Below, piece after piece: positions 35,970-46,293 of a stretch of DNA of 51,519 nt. How positions within the stretch are numbered: the first letter of the stretch is position 1; each line of letters starts with the position of its first letter. The position numbers and the translations under genes are program-made. Below the pieces are notes generated by a model. It was not told the DNA's origin and did no database searches. It saw only the letters and a program-made list of their open reading frames with translations. The stretch is from the NCBI GenBank assembly GCA_938023075.1, contig CALHDG010000084.1, positions 1 through 51,519 on the forward strand, read 5' to 3'. This DNA is from an uncultured Chitinophagales bacterium (GTDB lineage Bacteria > Bacteroidota > Bacteroidia > Chitinophagales > JAHDHT01).

Positions 35970-36212
35970 AAATATACCCCAAGGGATAAACGCAAAAAAG
36001 AAAATTTTATACTTTAAGTTGCTTAATTTTTCTGCGTGTACATCTTTTAAATCCTCTAAATCTAAAGGCTTACTTACATCAATATCTCCATCAACAATAT
36101 CAGTAGCATTTAAGTATTTTCTATTGAAATGATAAGCACTGGTTTTACGCAATAAACCAAGGTTGTATTGATTACTGGCTATCATGCCTAAGGTAGTTCC
36201 TGCGAAACTCAT
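35940..36212 (-). CDS. Small membrane protein, unknown function
   Basis: A 90-residue protein. The N-terminal 65 residues are hydrophilic (MSFAGTTLGMIASNQYNLGLL, then NATDIVDGDIDVSKPLDLEDL) and a single membrane helix closes the chain (IFFFAFIPWGIFLMWWMGFIG). It looks like a tail-anchored protein. The 3' end overlaps cmk by 30 bp on the opposite strand. It follows the dihaem peroxidase by 88 bp in the same direction, so co-transcription is possible. No family was recognised, but composition and reading frame look real. Confidence 0.6.
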   Translation of the reverse strand: MSFAGTTLGMIASNQYNLGLLRKTSAYHFNRKYLNATDIVDGDIDVSKPLDLEDLKDVHAEKLSNLKYKIFFFAFIPWGIFLMWWMGFIG

Positions 36213-36300
36213 GGTTATTTAGTTTGGTGTATATTCTAAAACAACTATGCTACTCAAAAAGTTCAAGCATTTAAAAATTTAGATTACAGGAAGAAGCTAA

Positions 36301-37653
36301 TTACCAACAATCCAAATCAATTTTAGAAACGGCATCATTATTAGGAAAGCAATTACCCGAAGGCAATTCAGCAGGTTGATACCTCAATAAATTATCATCG
36401 TATAAAGCGTGTTCAATAAATTGGCTTAGCTGTTCAATTTCTGTATCGTTTAAACCTAAGGGTTCAAATGCAGGCGACAAATAACGGTCGGGAACCTGCT
36501 CGTTTTCTTTTACAGCGTTGTTTTTATATTCTACCAATTGCTTTATCGATTTAAAAGAACCACCATGGCCAAAAAAAGGAGAATCTTTCAAGTTGTACAA
36601 TTGCGGTACTTTAAAAGCGTAGTTGTCGGCTTCATTTTTCGTAAATCCACCTCTACCTAAATTAGCGGTTTGGTTTTCTTTTTCATCTTTAATTAACGTG
36701 CCGGCTTGGTCATCAAGATCCTTCATACCCAAAGCATAAAACTGCATAGAATTAAGTGCCGGACCAGTATGGCAAGTACTGCATTTGGCTTTAGAAAAAA
36801 ACAACAAGGCACCTCTTTTTTCATTTTCGCTTAGTGCCTCATAGTTGCCTCCTAACCATTGTTGAAAGGGAGCTTCTGTAGCTAACAAGGTTCGTTCATA
36901 AGCGGCAATAGCTAAGGCAAAATGTTCCGTAGTGTATTGTTTATTGTCAATTTCAGGAAAAGCCTGTTTAAAAAGAGTATTGTATTCGGTATGCTTTAAT
37001 AAATTTTGATTCGCCTCTAAACGGTGCACTTCCATGCCCGCAATGGCTTGGCTTTCTACACCTTCATAACCTAAACGATTAACTTCTTTAGGCGTATCTT
37101 CTGTCCATTGGTTATAAGTACCTTCGTTTACACCATTGGCTCCAAATTGTCCATTCCACAACATGTTTTGCTGATATGCTACATGAAGTACCGAAGGCGA
37201 ACGAATGGGTTGAACATCTACACTTTCAAGAGGATATTGGTTGTTCAACAATCTACCTTCGCCGCGCATACCAAAACCTGCTCCGCCTTCACCAACACCT
37301 TGCGCTTTGCATGCTTGAAAACCGGCTTTAGCCGCATGACAACTAGCACAAGAATAGGTGCCGGCACTAACGGTTAGCATAGGGTTTACGGCAAGTCCGG
37401 TTTCATGAAACAACAATTTGCCTAAGGCAACTTTAGCCGTAGTTAATTTATTTCTGGCATCTTGTGGTATGTTTTCAAAATCATCACTTTCTGGAAATTT
37501 AAAAAAATCAATCTTGCCTGTTTCAGATGCTCTCTTTAGCGCATCCATTAACGCAATATCTAAAGATGTTTCAATCGCTTCTGGATAATCTAGTACACAA
37601 CTCATTAAAAAGAAAATTAATGCAGACAAATTAGCCAGAACCAATGTATTCAT
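36301..37653 (-). CDS. MauG/CcpA-type dihaem cytochrome c peroxidase, lipoprotein
   Basis: A 450-residue periplasmic protein. The ATG at 37653 is used: it gives a lipoprotein signal with lipobox FLMSC (Cys19), and a perfect -7 TAAATTTG sits at 37720-37727, over the start of a longer reading. Haem motifs are CASCH (residues 102-106) and CSTCH in the second half, with a Met-rich stretch between (GMEVHRL). This is the CcpA/MauG family, which reduces hydrogen peroxide or oxidises protein side chains using two c-haems. Length exceeds the simplest CcpA (about 330) by an N-terminal extension (residues 20-75). The substrate is unknown; no MauAB partner is visible. Confidence 0.87.
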   Translation of the reverse strand: MNTLVLANLSALIFFLMSCVLDYPEAIETSLDIALMDALKRASETGKIDFFKFPESDDFENIPQDARNKLTTAKVALGKLLFHETGLAVNPMLTVSAGTYSCASCHAAKAGFQACKAQGVGEGGAGFGMRGEGRLLNNQYPLESVDVQPIRSPSVLHVAYQQNMLWNGQFGANGVNEGTYNQWTEDTPKEVNRLGYEGVESQAIAGMEVHRLEANQNLLKHTEYNTLFKQAFPEIDNKQYTTEHFALAIAAYERTLLATEAPFQQWLGGNYEALSENEKRGALLFFSKAKCSTCHTGPALNSMQFYALGMKDLDDQAGTLIKDEKENQTANLGRGGFTKNEADNYAFKVPQLYNLKDSPFFGHGGSFKSIKQLVEYKNNAVKENEQVPDRYLSPAFEPLGLNDTEIEQLSQFIEHALYDDNLLRYQPAELPSGNCFPNNDAVSKIDLDCW

Positions 37654-37719
37654 CAATAATACTTTTATTTTTTTAAGATAATATTTAAACCGGTAGAGTT
37701 GCATTATACAGAACACTTG

Positions 37720-37727
37720 CAAATTTA
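37720..37727 (-). promoter_or_regulatory. Promoter -7 element of the dihaem peroxidase gene
   Basis: On the minus strand TAAATTTG, an exact consensus match, 66 bp before the ATG at 37653. It overlaps the longest possible start (37722) and therefore argues against that start. The divergent gap 37654-38164 holds nothing else that I can identify. Confidence 0.5.
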
Positions 37728-38164
37728 CGGTATAATGCTTAGTAATTTACGCATTTTGTGTATAAAGGTTGTTTTAAAAATTGAAACAGAATTCAGTTAG
37801 ATGGAAACACCAACATAAAACTTCATATTGATCAAAAAAAGTTTGTAACTAATTTTAGTATACGCCGTTTAACATCAATAAATATTGACAAACTGTAATT
37901 TACTTATTATTTTATCTTATAATAAGATTTAAGAGTAGTCTAATAAATTATAGGGCAGACATTAAAAAAAATGCTTGGGCAGAAACGCATAATTACTCTT
38001 TATTTTATATGTTAAAAATTAATTAGTGCCAAATCTTGTGTTTGGCATTTTAAATTCTTTAACTTTACTACTAAATCTTTTCACTAATCTTGTTAAAAAA
38101 CATTTATTATTAACAAATAAACACCAAATTGTTCTTTTTTTATAATCTTTAAATTTTAGTGTTT

Positions 38165-40732
38165 ATGATCAAAAATCCACTTTTTTCTTGCCTCCTACTT
38201 ATTATGATGATTTGTGTTAGCCTGAGTAGCCAGGCAGAGCAGCGTAATTGCAGTGCTATGGATGTGCTGGAAAGGCAATTAGAACGCAGCCCTGACCTGG
38301 CTAAAAAAATGGATAAGATAGAAAATTTTACACAACGCGTTATACGTAACAGTAATGAAGACCTTCAAAGAGCAGATGGTATTATTACTATACCGGTTGT
38401 AGTGCATGTTATCTATCAAACAAATGCGCAAAATATTAGTCAAGCGCAAATCAATTCTCAAATGCAGGTGTTAAACGATGATTTCAGAAGATTAAATTCT
38501 GATGCCAATAACACGTGGTCGCAAGCGGCTGATTCTCAAATTGAATTTTGCTTAGCAAGTATTGATCCAAATGGCAATTCAACTACAGGGGTTACCCGTA
38601 AGTATTATAACCGAAGCGAGTGGGGCACCAATGATGCCATGAAGTCTTCTTCAAATGGAGGCGTTGATGCGTGGCCTACCGGTGATTACTTAAACATGTG
38701 GATATGTAATATTGGTGGTGGCATATTGGGTTACGCTCAATTTCCGGGCAGTGGTTCAGCAGCAACCGACGGTGTGGTAATGAGTCCCCAATATTTTGGA
38801 ACTACGGGTTCTGCTCAAGCTCCTTTTGATGGTGGTAGAACAACTACCCACGAAGTAGGGCACTGGTTAAACTTGCGTCATATTTGGGGTGATGGCAACT
38901 GTAATGCCGATGATTTTGTAAGTGATACACCAACTTCGGATGCGCCAAACTATGGTTGCGCTTCTGGACATGTTTCTTGTAGTTCGACAGATATGGTTCA
39001 AAATTACATGGACTATTCGGATGATGGTTGCATGAATTTATTTACGCAAGGTCAAAAAGATAGAATGCGTGCTTTGTTTGCAGCAGGCGGTTTTAGAGCA
39101 AGTCTGTTAAATTCTGCTGGATGTGGTAATAGCGGTGGTCCGGTTGCTTCTTGTAATGATGGTATTCAAAACCAAGGCGAAACGGGTATTGATTGTGGTG
39201 GTCCTTGTACGGCTTGCCCTTCTAACTGTAGTGGTACAGAAGTTTCTATAACCATTACTTTTGATAATTATCCGGAAGAAACCAGTTGGGCAATTACCAA
39301 TGCTTCTGGTGCAACGGTAGCTTCAGGTGGTACTTATGGTAATCAGGCTGATGGAAGTACTTTAACGATTACAGAGTGTTTATCAGGTGGTTGTTATGAT
39401 TTTACAATTAGTGATGCCTATGGCGATGGTATTTGCTGTAGCTATGGTAATGGTTCTTACAGTGTAACAGGCGGTGGAAGTACCTTAGCTTCTGGAAGTA
39501 GCTTTACTGCATCAGAGACTACTAATTTCTGTGTTGGTTCGCAACCTCCACCACCTCCTCCACCAAGTTGTGATACCCCTAGCGGTTTAGGTACTACAGG
39601 TGTTACAGATGTAGATGGCACTTTAACTTGGAATGCCGTAAGCGGTGCTTCAAGCTATACGGTTGAAATTTTTACCGGTGGTAATTCTATCTATACCACA
39701 AGTGTTAGCACCAATTCACTAAGTCTTACTGGTTTTGCAGCAGGTACAACATACTCTTTTACTGTTCAAGCTGATTGTGGCGATGCCACTTCGGCAACTT
39801 CTTCTGCTCATAGTTTTACTACCAACTCTAGTGGTGGCGGTGGTAACCCTGGCGGTGGTTGTAGCAATGTAGTTGTTGATGCTGAAAACTTTGACAGTGG
39901 CTGGGGTATTTGGAATGATGGTGGTTCTGATTCGTACAGAAACAACTATGCAGCTTATGCTTCAAGTGGTTCATATACCATCCGCTTGAGAGATAATACT
40001 TCTTCTTCAGTGATGACTACCGATAACTTAAACTTATCAAGTTTCGAAGAAGTTACTGTTGATTTCCATTATCGTCCGGTAGGGATGGATTCTAATGAAG
40101 ATTTCTGGTTACAGGTTTCAACAGATGGGGGTAGCTCTTATACTACTGTTGAAACTTGGGTAAAAGGAACTGATTTTAATAATAATACTAATTATAATGA
40201 GTCGGTAACTATTACTGGTACTTTTTCATCAACTACCAAAATTAGATTTAGAGTAGATGCTTCTGTAAATAACGATAGAGTATATTTTGATGACGTTACT
40301 ATTTCTGGTTGTTCTACCAATACCAGAGGAACGTTGTTAACTATTGTGGAAGATACTGTTGAGGATACGGTAGTAGAACAATTAGATACAGAAGAGCCGA
40401 TTATTAAGTATCCGGTTGATCCTATTGAAGTAAGCGATAACTTTAGCTTATTAAGTTCTTTCAAATTGGCAGCAACCCATGATATGCAAGTTTATCCAAA
40501 TCCGGCAGTTAATCAAGTTAGGGTTGAGTTGAATTTAAATAGTTTATCAACTAATGTTAATTTACATATTGTTGACTTAATGGGTAAAATGGTGTATACT
40601 CAAAATGTTGAGTCATTAGCGCAAAAGCAATTGCTCAATGTAAATGTTGAATCACTATCAACTGGTGTTTATATGATTTATGTAATATCTGACCAACAGC
40701 AACTAAGTAAAAAGTTGACTATTGTAGATTAG
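38165..40732 (+). CDS. Secreted M43-type zinc metalloprotease with T9SS tail
   Basis: An 855-residue exported protein. The ATG at 38165 is preferred to a GTG at 38159. The signal peptide ends near SSQAE (about residue 26). The catalytic domain has HEVGHWLNLRHIWG (zinc site HExxHxxxLxH from His229) and downstream YMDYSDDGCMNLF, the Met-turn region of pappalysin-like M43 proteases. Next are a cysteine module (NGETG-like GIDCGGPCTAC), a beta module (SITITFDNYPEETSW) shared with the next gene, a fibronectin type III domain (SGLGTTGVTDVDGTLTWNAV) and an MAM/lectin-like domain (FDSGWGIWNDGGSDSYRNNY). The type A sorting tail ends YPNPAVNQVRVELNL, then KKLTIVD. Confidence 0.9.
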   Translation: MIKNPLFSCLLLIMMICVSLSSQAEQRNCSAMDVLERQLERSPDLAKKMDKIENFTQRVIRNSNEDLQRADGIITIPVVVHVIYQTNAQNISQAQINSQMQVLNDDFRRLNSDANNTWSQAADSQIEFCLASIDPNGNSTTGVTRKYYNRSEWGTNDAMKSSSNGGVDAWPTGDYLNMWICNIGGGILGYAQFPGSGSAATDGVVMSPQYFGTTGSAQAPFDGGRTTTHEVGHWLNLRHIWGDGNCNADDFVSDTPTSDAPNYGCASGHVSCSSTDMVQNYMDYSDDGCMNLFTQGQKDRMRALFAAGGFRASLLNSAGCGNSGGPVASCNDGIQNQGETGIDCGGPCTACPSNCSGTEVSITITFDNYPEETSWAITNASGATVASGGTYGNQADGSTLTITECLSGGCYDFTISDAYGDGICCSYGNGSYSVTGGGSTLASGSSFTASETTNFCVGSQPPPPPPPSCDTPSGLGTTGVTDVDGTLTWNAVSGASSYTVEIFTGGNSIYTTSVSTNSLSLTGFAAGTTYSFTVQADCGDATSATSSAHSFTTNSSGGGGNPGGGCSNVVVDAENFDSGWGIWNDGGSDSYRNNYAAYASSGSYTIRLRDNTSSSVMTTDNLNLSSFEEVTVDFHYRPVGMDSNEDFWLQVSTDGGSSYTTVETWVKGTDFNNNTNYNESVTITGTFSSTTKIRFRVDASVNNDRVYFDDVTISGCSTNTRGTLLTIVEDTVEDTVVEQLDTEEPIIKYPVDPIEVSDNFSLLSSFKLAATHDMQVYPNPAVNQVRVELNLNSLSTNVNLHIVDLMGKMVYTQNVESLAQKQLLNVNVESLSTGVYMIYVISDQQQLSKKLTIVD

Positions 40733-40756
40733 ATATTTTTATACAATAACTTTTAT

Positions 40757-40792
40757 AAAGGCTGAACTGCTTAGGTGGTTTAGCCTTTTTTA
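40757..40792 (+). terminator. Intrinsic terminator of the M43 protease gene
   Basis: AAAGGCTGAAC pairs with GTTTAGCCTTT (one G-U), 10-base loop, then a T-rich run. It starts 25 bp past the stop at 40732. Confidence 0.75.
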
Positions 40793-40961
40793 TTTGTTTG
40801 AAGTAAATATATATGAATGATAAAAAAATAAATGTTTAAAATTTTAGGACAAGATATTTTTCGATATAGAAAGCAAAAAGCACAGGCTTAGTGGGGCTAA
40901 GATGAGTATTTTTAACGAAGTAGATTAGAAAACTGCCAAAGTAAAAGTGGACAGTAACTTT

Positions 40962-41210
40962 GACAAAACTATCAAATTGGTTGATCCTTTCCTGTTTTGA
41001 CTGACATCGTTTTTTCTCTTTCTACGAAGCACCGAAGTTTTTAAACTAGCCCCGATTGCAGCGGTTATGCCATTTTGAGTGGCTTGTAGTGTTGGCAAAT
41101 GGCATTTGAGCGGAAAGCGGGACTAAAGTTATAATGATGCTTCAAGGTTTCGCTTCAAAAAAAATCTACGCTAAAGTATCAACTACTTTATCTATTTGGA
41201 AAAACTTGTC
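40962..41210 (+). mobile_element. MITE-like element, family 1, copy C
   Basis: A 249-bp element. Ends are GACAAAACTATCAAATTGG and, reverse-complemented, GACAAGTTTTTCCAAA. The core has the REP-like CCCCGATTGCAGCGG/GAGCGGAAAGCGGG. Eight-base flanks GTAACTTT (40954-40961) and GTTATTTT (41211-41218) agree at six of eight positions and look like a decayed target duplication. An uninterrupted relative of the target occurs at about 30007-30041 (GGACAGTAATTTTTGAATTA). In the gene-free span 40733-41475 only this element, the terminator and a promoter are visible. Confidence 0.82.
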
Positions 41211-41392
41211 GTTATTTTTGAATTATTTCATACAAAAGAACGCTTTAGCTCAATCTAATTTTTAACAATCTTACATGAACAATCATTTTTAATTACAGAA
41301 CTTAGTTAACCCAAGTATTGTAAACAGGTTGTTATACAATAACATCTTAAAATAAAATTTTTTATGCATAGAATTTATTTTTAATTTAAATA

Positions 41393-41424
41393 TTGATTGT
41401 TGTTCTGTTTTTTAGTAAATTTGA
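41393..41424 (+). promoter_or_regulatory. Promoter of the reprolysin-like protease gene
   Basis: TTG (41393-41395), 21-base spacer and TAAATTTG (41417-41424), matching the Bacteroidota consensus, with the ATG at 41476 52 bp downstream. Confidence 0.6.
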
Positions 41425-41475
41425 TTTTGATATTAATAATGTATTTTTTCAAAATAACTAAAATTAAACTGTATT

Positions 41476-43926
41476 ATGCGTAGATTACTAAATTATACAA
41501 TCACAATTACGATTGTACTTGCCTCTTTTAAAGGCTATGGTCAGCGAGCTATCAATCAAAAGGTTCAACAAAATGCTCAGCAAATTTCTAGTAGTTCGTT
41601 ACACAACATTTTTGAAGTGGAAAACGATAATAACTTAAGCAAAGAAATACCCAATACGGTGTTAAGTCAGAAACAGTTTCTGAAAATTCAATCATCAATT
41701 TTTGAAAGTATTGTAAATTCTAAACAAGCACATCTTCGGGTAAATTTACCGGTTGAGCAACAAAATGTAGAACTTCAATTATTCAAAGCCAACATTTTTA
41801 CACCAGATTTTTATGCGGTAAGCTCATCGGGCAGTGCCGTTAATATAAAAACTGGTTTGCATTATTGGGGTATTGTTGCCGGCAATCCAAACAGTTTAGC
41901 CGCTATATCTTTTTTTGATGATGAAATAGCTGGTTTAATTCATATTGATGGCGCATCTTATAATTTAAATAAATATAGAGATACGGAGTACCATTTGTTG
42001 TATAAAAACACTAATTTAAACTACCAACCAAACTTTATTTGCAATGCCATTCCTGTTGAATTTTCTGAAGGTGTTAATATAATTAATACCGAACGTGTTA
42101 TGCCTGCAGCTTGTGTTAGACTGCATGTTGAAGCAGACTATTCTTTATATCAAAATCAAGGTTCTAGCATTAGTAATACCACCAATTATATTAATGGCGT
42201 ATTTAGTCAGGTAGCCATATTATATGCAAACGAATCAATAGAAATTGCCATTAGTTATTTAAATATTTGGAACACGCCTTCTCCTTACGGACCGGGCACC
42301 GAGTTAGATGATTTAAATGCAGAAAGATATGGTAGAACTTACGGTGATTTAGTACACGTAGTACACAGCAATGGTGGCGGCGGTGTAGCCTATGTTGATG
42401 TTTTGTGTAACAGCAATGTAAATACCGGAGTGAGTGGTGTTTTTGGAAGTTATAGTAATGTGCCAACCTACTCGTGGGATGTTGAAGTAATTACCCACGA
42501 ATTGGGACATAACCTGGGCTCGCCACACACGCACGCTTGTGTATGGAATGGTAACAACACGCCTATTGACGGTTGTGGTCCAACATCTGGTAACGATGAG
42601 GGTTGCACCACCAGCCTGCCTTCAGCAGGTACTATTATGAGTTACTGTCATTTAGTAGGTGGTGTAGGTATTGATTTTAACTTGGGCTTTGGTCAGCAGC
42701 CAGGCGATTTAATTCGTAACCGGGTTGCTAATGCCGTTTGTTTAACCACATGCGATCCACCAACTTGTACAGATGGCTTTTTAAATGGTGAAGAACGAGA
42801 TGTAGACTGCGGAGGACCAGACTGCCCGCCTTGCTCCTCTTGTACCAATGGCTCACAAGACAATACAGAAACTGGTGTTGATTGCGGAGGTGTATATTGT
42901 AATGCTTGCAGTTGTGCCTCAGGAACGGGTGTTTCATTAATCATTAGTCCAGATAATTATACTTCGGAAACCTCTTGGGATTTTAGAGATGCTTCGGGCA
43001 ATGTAGTTGCTTCTGGCGGACCTTATGCCGACGGTTTACCCAATGTAGTAGAAGCGGTTTGTCTGCCACCGGGTTGTTATGATTTTACTATTTATGATGG
43101 CTACGGTGATGGTTTATTAGATGGCAACATAACCGGTTTTTATGATGTGATTGATGAAAATGGTAGTGTGTTGGCAGAAGGTATTGGCAATTTCGGATTT
43201 TCGCAAACCTCTAACTTTTGTGTTTCCTCTGCTTGCGCGGCTGTTGATTTAGATATCTTTTTCGACGGTTTCCCTGCTCAAACTAGTTGGGATATTACTG
43301 ATGACAACAATGGTGGCATTGTTGCTTCAGGCGGTAGTTATGGTAACCAACCTGGTAATTCTACTTTAAGTACCTCACCAGCTTGTTTGCCCGATGGTTG
43401 TTATACCCTTAATTTTTATGATGCTGTTGGTAATGGCATGTGTCCTTTCCAAAGCAGTGCTGTTGGAGTGTCTACTTTTATTACACCAGGCACTTTAATC
43501 TCACCAGGCAGTATTGTAGGTACTTTAAGTTTGGTTGCTACACCCGGCTTATGTGGTAATTACAATTTATCTGATGCCAACGGGACTGTGCTGGCTTCCG
43601 GTGGTGGTGGTTTTGGAGCCTCAGAAAGTAATTCATTTTGTATTAACAATGGCGTTTCAGGTCCGAGATATGGTAATATAACTGACACAGCAAATAACTT
43701 GTTCGATATCTTACCAAATCCGGTAATTGACCACATGTTGATTCGTACCAATGTTGAATTAGACGGTGCGGTTGATCTACAAATAGTGGATATGTTGGGT
43801 AAAGTTGTGAAGCAACAAGCTTTAAGCAATCAACTAATTATGGTAGATGACCTAAAATCAGGCGTATACCTTGTTCAGTTAAGGGCTAATAATCATTTGA
43901 TTAGCCAAAAGTTTGTTAAGCAATAA
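41476..43926 (+). CDS. Secreted reprolysin-like zinc metalloprotease with T9SS tail
   Basis: An 816-residue exported protein. The signal peptide ends near FKGYGQ (about residue 23). A propeptide-like region reaches about residue 200. The protease domain (about 215-425) has the zinc motif HELGHNLGSPHTH from His341 and the Met-turn TIMSYCH, typical of M12B reprolysin-like enzymes. After it come two cysteine modules (ERDVDCGGPDCPPC, TGVDCGGVYCNAC) and at least two copies of a beta module (SETSWDFRDASGNVVASGG and QTSWDITDDNNGGIVASGG) that also occurs in the previous gene. The type A sorting tail (ILPNPVIDHMLIRTNV, LKSGVYLVQL) ends in QKFVKQ. Likely a surface protease for nutrient breakdown. Confidence 0.9.
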   Translation: MRRLLNYTITITIVLASFKGYGQRAINQKVQQNAQQISSSSLHNIFEVENDNNLSKEIPNTVLSQKQFLKIQSSIFESIVNSKQAHLRVNLPVEQQNVELQLFKANIFTPDFYAVSSSGSAVNIKTGLHYWGIVAGNPNSLAAISFFDDEIAGLIHIDGASYNLNKYRDTEYHLLYKNTNLNYQPNFICNAIPVEFSEGVNIINTERVMPAACVRLHVEADYSLYQNQGSSISNTTNYINGVFSQVAILYANESIEIAISYLNIWNTPSPYGPGTELDDLNAERYGRTYGDLVHVVHSNGGGGVAYVDVLCNSNVNTGVSGVFGSYSNVPTYSWDVEVITHELGHNLGSPHTHACVWNGNNTPIDGCGPTSGNDEGCTTSLPSAGTIMSYCHLVGGVGIDFNLGFGQQPGDLIRNRVANAVCLTTCDPPTCTDGFLNGEERDVDCGGPDCPPCSSCTNGSQDNTETGVDCGGVYCNACSCASGTGVSLIISPDNYTSETSWDFRDASGNVVASGGPYADGLPNVVEAVCLPPGCYDFTIYDGYGDGLLDGNITGFYDVIDENGSVLAEGIGNFGFSQTSNFCVSSACAAVDLDIFFDGFPAQTSWDITDDNNGGIVASGGSYGNQPGNSTLSTSPACLPDGCYTLNFYDAVGNGMCPFQSSAVGVSTFITPGTLISPGSIVGTLSLVATPGLCGNYNLSDANGTVLASGGGGFGASESNSFCINNGVSGPRYGNITDTANNLFDILPNPVIDHMLIRTNVELDGAVDLQIVDMLGKVVKQQALSNQLIMVDDLKSGVYLVQLRANNHLISQKFVKQ

Positions 43927-43951
43927 GTTTTATTTAAATTTACAATATTTT

Positions 43952-43987
43952 AATGGTGGGTGTATTTTATGCTCACCATTTTTTATG
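43952..43987 (+). terminator. Intrinsic terminator of the reprolysin-like gene
   Basis: AATGGTG pairs with CACCATT over a 15-base loop, then TTTTTTAT. It starts 26 bp past the stop at 43926. The rest of the gene-free span 43988-44260 shows no other clear element. Confidence 0.7.
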
Positions 43988-44260
43988 TGATATGTTTTTT
44001 CAAAATTATTCCTCTCTTTAGGAACTTTAAATTTATTTAGGCAGTTATATCACTTTGTAACGCTTGATAAAAGTAATTTACTAAACTTTAAATGCGTGTC
44101 AATTATGTTGGTTTTTATTCTACATATCTACTCTTAGTTTAGCTTTTCAAAATAAAGCAACTAATTCTTTGGTTTGATTTCATCTTCAAACCATCTTTTA
44201 TTATTTTATTTTTATTTGTTTAAATAAGTTGAGTGAACAGCTCTAACCAAAATCCATAAC

Positions 44261-45667
44261 ATGGGAAAACAAAAATTAAAAGGGAAAGATTTAAGAAAAC
44301 TGCCTTTTAAAACCAATGAACAAAAAAGTTTAGCCATCAACATCATGGCGCAACATTATAAACATCTTAAAAAACACGATAAATTAGATTTATTAAGTGC
44401 GATATTGGCACAGCCAAAAAATTATGAAAACGACAAACATTTAAAACCTTTGGTGAATACTTTATTGCCTAAAGTGGTACATCAAAACTTTACAAGCTAT
44501 TTGCTAAACGAAGAGGCAAGGGCTTTTAAAATTTACGGCAAAAAATTCATTGATCAGAAAGCCATCAAACAAATGGAAGTGGCGATGAAATTACCGGTAG
44601 CCACAAAAGGGGCTCTAATGCCCGATGCGCACTTGGGTTACGGCTTACCCATTGGAGGCGTATTAGCTACTAAAAATGAGGTGATTCCGTATGCCGTTGG
44701 TATGGACATTGGCTGTAGAATGGCTTTATCCATAGTAGACTTGCCACCAATTGAATTGAAGAAGAATGCTTATCAATTTAAAAAGGCTTTAAAAGAAAAA
44801 ACTCATTTTGGCAGAACTAAAAGAAATGACCGATGGTATGATCATGCCGTTTTGGACAGAAAAGAATTTGAAGAAAGCCCCTTATTAAGATCATTAAAAG
44901 ATAAAGCGGCGCAACAAATTGGCACTTCTGGCTCAGGCAATCACTTTGTTGAGTTTGGCTTGGTAGAGTTACCTGATAACAACCAAATGCAATTACCCAA
45001 AGGACAGTATGTTGGTATTTTATCGCATAGTGGCTCAAGAGGAATGGGAGCGGCTATTGCTAATCATTACACACAAATTGCTAAAGATGTTTGTCGTTTG
45101 CCCAAAGGTGCTATCCATTTGGGTTGGTTAGATTTAGACTCAGAAGCCGGAGCAGCTTATTGGAGCAGCATGAATTTAGCCGGTGACTATGCTAAGGCAT
45201 GTCACGAGGTGATTCATCAAAATTTATTGAAAAGTATTGGAGCGAAAGCCGTCTGTACTATTGAAAATCATCATAACTTTGCATGGAAAGAAAAACAAGC
45301 CAATGGCGAAGAATGGATTGTACACAGAAAAGGAGCAACCCCAGCACAAGAAAATGTAATGGGTATTATTCCTGGTAGTATGACGACTCCGGCGTTTATA
45401 GTTTCTGGTAAAGGAAAAGAAGATACTTTAAACTCGGCTGCGCATGGGGCGGGCAGACGATACTCGCGCTCTAAAATGAAAAGTGATTATACCCGAAGCG
45501 ATTTAAAACAGGCTTTACAACAAGCCAAAGTTACTTTAATAGGCGGTGATATTGATGAAGCACCACACGCTTACAAAAACATTCACGATGTAATGGATGC
45601 ACAACAAGATCTATTAAAAATAGAAGGTACGTTTAGCCCTAAAATTGTAAAAATGGATAAAAAATGA
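44261..45667 (+). CDS. rtcB: RNA-splicing ligase RtcB
   Basis: A 468-residue RNA ligase that joins 2',3'-cyclic phosphate (or 3'-phosphate) and 5'-OH ends using GTP and Mn2+. Signatures are [29 protein letters not shown] (metal-binding Cys152), [13 protein letters not shown] (metal-binding His), [19 protein letters not shown] and VHRKGATPA with the nucleotide-accepting His355. The N-terminal 90 residues form an extension not needed in the short RtcB1 form, and the C-terminus ends in a [12 protein letters not shown] block. The stop overlaps the prfH start (ATGA), a coupled arrangement. PrfH-linked RtcB enzymes are known to repair cleaved 16S rRNA. Confidence 0.95.
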   Translation: MGKQKLKGKDLRKLPFKTNEQKSLAINIMAQHYKHLKKHDKLDLLSAILAQPKNYENDKHLKPLVNTLLPKVVHQNFTSYLLNEEARAFKIYGKKFIDQKAIKQMEVAMKLPVATKGALMPDAHLGYGLPIGGVLATKNEVIPYAVGMDIGCRMALSIVDLPPIELKKNAYQFKKALKEKTHFGRTKRNDRWYDHAVLDRKEFEESPLLRSLKDKAAQQIGTSGSGNHFVEFGLVELPDNNQMQLPKGQYVGILSHSGSRGMGAAIANHYTQIAKDVCRLPKGAIHLGWLDLDSEAGAAYWSSMNLAGDYAKACHEVIHQNLLKSIGAKAVCTIENHHNFAWKEKQANGEEWIVHRKGATPAQENVMGIIPGSMTTPAFIVSGKGKEDTLNSAAHGAGRRYSRSKMKSDYTRSDLKQALQQAKVTLIGGDIDEAPHAYKNIHDVMDAQQDLLKIEGTFSPKIVKMDKK

Positions 45668-46293
45668 ACCAGAAAATCATTCAAATATCAGCCGGCAAAG
45701 GACCCAAAGAATGCGCATGGGTAGTTACTCAATTGCGAAAAGTAATGATTAAAGACTTAGAAGTACATGGCATTCGTTTAATTAAAGAACAGCAAATAAC
45801 GGGTAACAACAGCATTCTAATATCGGTTAGTTTAACTATTGAAGGTAAAAACCTCGATGCATTTATGGAAAGTTGGTTAGGCACCATTCAGTGGATTGGC
45901 AAAAGCGTTTTCAGAAAACATCATAAACGAAAAAATTGGTTTGTTAAAGTTACAGAGCATCAACCCAACAAAAAAATATTTTTTAAAGATGATGATCTTA
46001 AAATGGAAACCATGCGATCGGGCGGCAAGGGCGGACAGCATGTAAATAAAGTGGAGACTGCCGTTCGCTTAATTCATCAACCAACCGGTATACAAGTGGT
46101 TTCAAAAGAGGAGCGTTCACAAAGTCAAAACAAAAAGATTGCGTTGAAAAAATTGCATCAAAAACTACAGGGCTTAAACGAGAAAAACAACCAACAGCAA
46201 ACACAACTTTTGTGGCAAGACCATAACGCAATTGAGCGTGGAAATGCCAAAAGAATTTTTAAAGGGCAAAAATTTAAAGAACTGAAACAATGA
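45664..46293 (+). CDS. prfH: Peptide chain release factor homolog PrfH
   Basis: A 209-residue class I release-factor homolog. The GGQ motif is at residues 123-125 in [16 protein letters not shown], followed by [14 protein letters not shown]. Domain 2, needed to read stop codons, is shortened, as in PrfH rather than PrfB. In Escherichia coli PrfH has been described as releasing peptide from ribosomes whose 16S rRNA is cut at the decoding centre, after which RtcB reseals the RNA. The start codon overlaps the rtcB stop by 4 bp, and its stop overlaps the next start the same way, so three genes form one tightly coupled operon. Confidence 0.92.
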   Translation: MNQKIIQISAGKGPKECAWVVTQLRKVMIKDLEVHGIRLIKEQQITGNNSILISVSLTIEGKNLDAFMESWLGTIQWIGKSVFRKHHKRKNWFVKVTEHQPNKKIFFKDDDLKMETMRSGGKGGQHVNKVETAVRLIHQPTGIQVVSKEERSQSQNKKIALKKLHQKLQGLNEKNNQQQTQLLWQDHNAIERGNAKRIFKGQKFKELKQ

